Below, in pieces: positions 6,124-6,284 of a stretch of 6,284 nucleotides of DNA (its first letter is position 1; every line of letters starts with the position of its first letter). The notes below the pieces were generated by a model, which was not told the DNA's origin, did no database searches, and was given only the letters and a program-made list of their open reading frames with translations. The DNA comes from an uncultured Alphaproteobacteria bacterium (GTDB lineage Bacteria; Pseudomonadota; Alphaproteobacteria; Rhizobiales; Aestuariivirgaceae). Location: assembly GCA_937868035.1 (NCBI GenBank), contig CALMLK010000421.1:1-6284 (forward strand), read 5' to 3'. Both the position numbers and the translations under genes were made by a program.

Positions 6124-6284
6124 TTCGCGGCGTTGCAGGTCACATCCGGATTGTTGTCGGCGAAGTGGCCCGTGGGATTGGCCTTCCAGGCCCAGACGTG
6201 GAGTTCATAGAACGGGTCAAGGCCGTAGCGGTTGGGGGCGGAGTTGAAGTTGAACAACTGGCCTTCCAGCGCGGCGGGGCCCTT
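6120..6284 (-). CDS. Conserved hypothetical protein, C-terminal 54 residues (5' end beyond window)
   Basis: Enters from the right edge in frame (AAG at 6284-6282) and ends in TGA at 6122-6120. The stretch LFNFNSAPNRYGLDPFYELH, followed by VWAWKANPTG and an FADNNPDVTC tail, is a strongly protein-like block rich in aromatic residues. From memory it resembles the C-terminus of an unnamed conserved family common in Rhizobiales, whose members end in a similar HVWAWK..NP.G.F...NP.V.C pattern; I cannot confirm this without a search. A single Cys lies five residues from the end. Coding quality is clear from the codon use, but the function is unknown. No terminator with a U-tract follows the stop. Confidence 0.75.
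   Translation of the reverse strand, partial: KGPAALEGQLFNFNSAPNRYGLDPFYELHVWAWKANPTGHFADNNPDVTCNAAK

Noticed and set aside
5827..6210. Plus-strand 127-codon frame across the right-hand region
   Set aside because: It runs antisense to the clear C-terminal coding block at 6120-6284 and across the small-gene start region, with no Shine-Dalgarno or recognisable domain.

Overview
The window looks like a stretch of chromosome from an alphaproteobacterium, probably Hyphomicrobiales (Rhizobiales) or a near relative. This rests on the GC-rich, GC3-biased coding sequence, an EcfG-type general-stress promoter motif (a sigma-factor class restricted to Alphaproteobacteria), and protein sequences of alphaproteobacterial flavour. 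It is inference; no marker gene is present. No rRNA, tRNA, CRISPR array, insertion sequence or origin was seen.

Layout. (1) Bases 1-2421, plus strand: a PIB-1 (Cu+/Ag+) transporting P-type ATPase of the CopA family, missing only its extreme N-terminus at the window edge. Every signature motif is intact except the most important one: the phosphorylated aspartate of DKTGT is a tyrosine (TAC at 1483-1485), one base away from GAC. (2) Bases 2411-5542, minus strand: a three-gene drug-efflux operon transcribed leftwards, marR - emrA (HlyD-type adaptor) - emrB (14-TM DHA2 MFS pump). Its genes are packed with a 4-base overlap (marR/emrA) and a 4-base gap (emrA/emrB). The emrB 3' end overlaps the convergent copA 3' end by 11 bases, and a perfect 9+9 bp inverted repeat covers both stop codons. 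(3) Bases 5550-5578: an AT-rich control region with a sigma70-like promoter whose spacer and -10 coincide with a perfect 21-bp palindrome, the probable MarR operator. The promoter lies so close to the marR ATG that the message is probably leaderless. (4) Bases 5589-5908, minus strand: a compact self-contained unit with an EcfG-like promoter, a GC-rich leader hairpin, a strong Shine-Dalgarno, a 64-residue Gln/Gly/Arg-rich protein with no hydrophobic residue after Met1, and an intrinsic terminator. (5) Bases 5929-6284, minus strand: the C-terminal 54 residues of a conserved hypothetical protein entering from the right, and a doubtful small ORF overlapping its stop codon.

How it works together. 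The MarR protein should repress its own operon until an inducer releases it, giving EmrA and EmrB, which form an inner-membrane pump and periplasmic adaptor; a TolC-like outer-membrane channel would have to come from elsewhere. The copper ATPase is a separate convergent unit with its own promoter outside the window, and as written it should be unable to couple ATP hydrolysis to transport. The Q/G-rich gene is likely a general-stress-response gene encoding a hydrophilin-like disordered protein. It is insulated from the marR promoter by its terminator. The most noteworthy items are the D-to-Y change in the ATPase, the EcfG-driven disordered protein, the leaderless marR promoter/operator, and the shared hairpin at the convergent stop codons.
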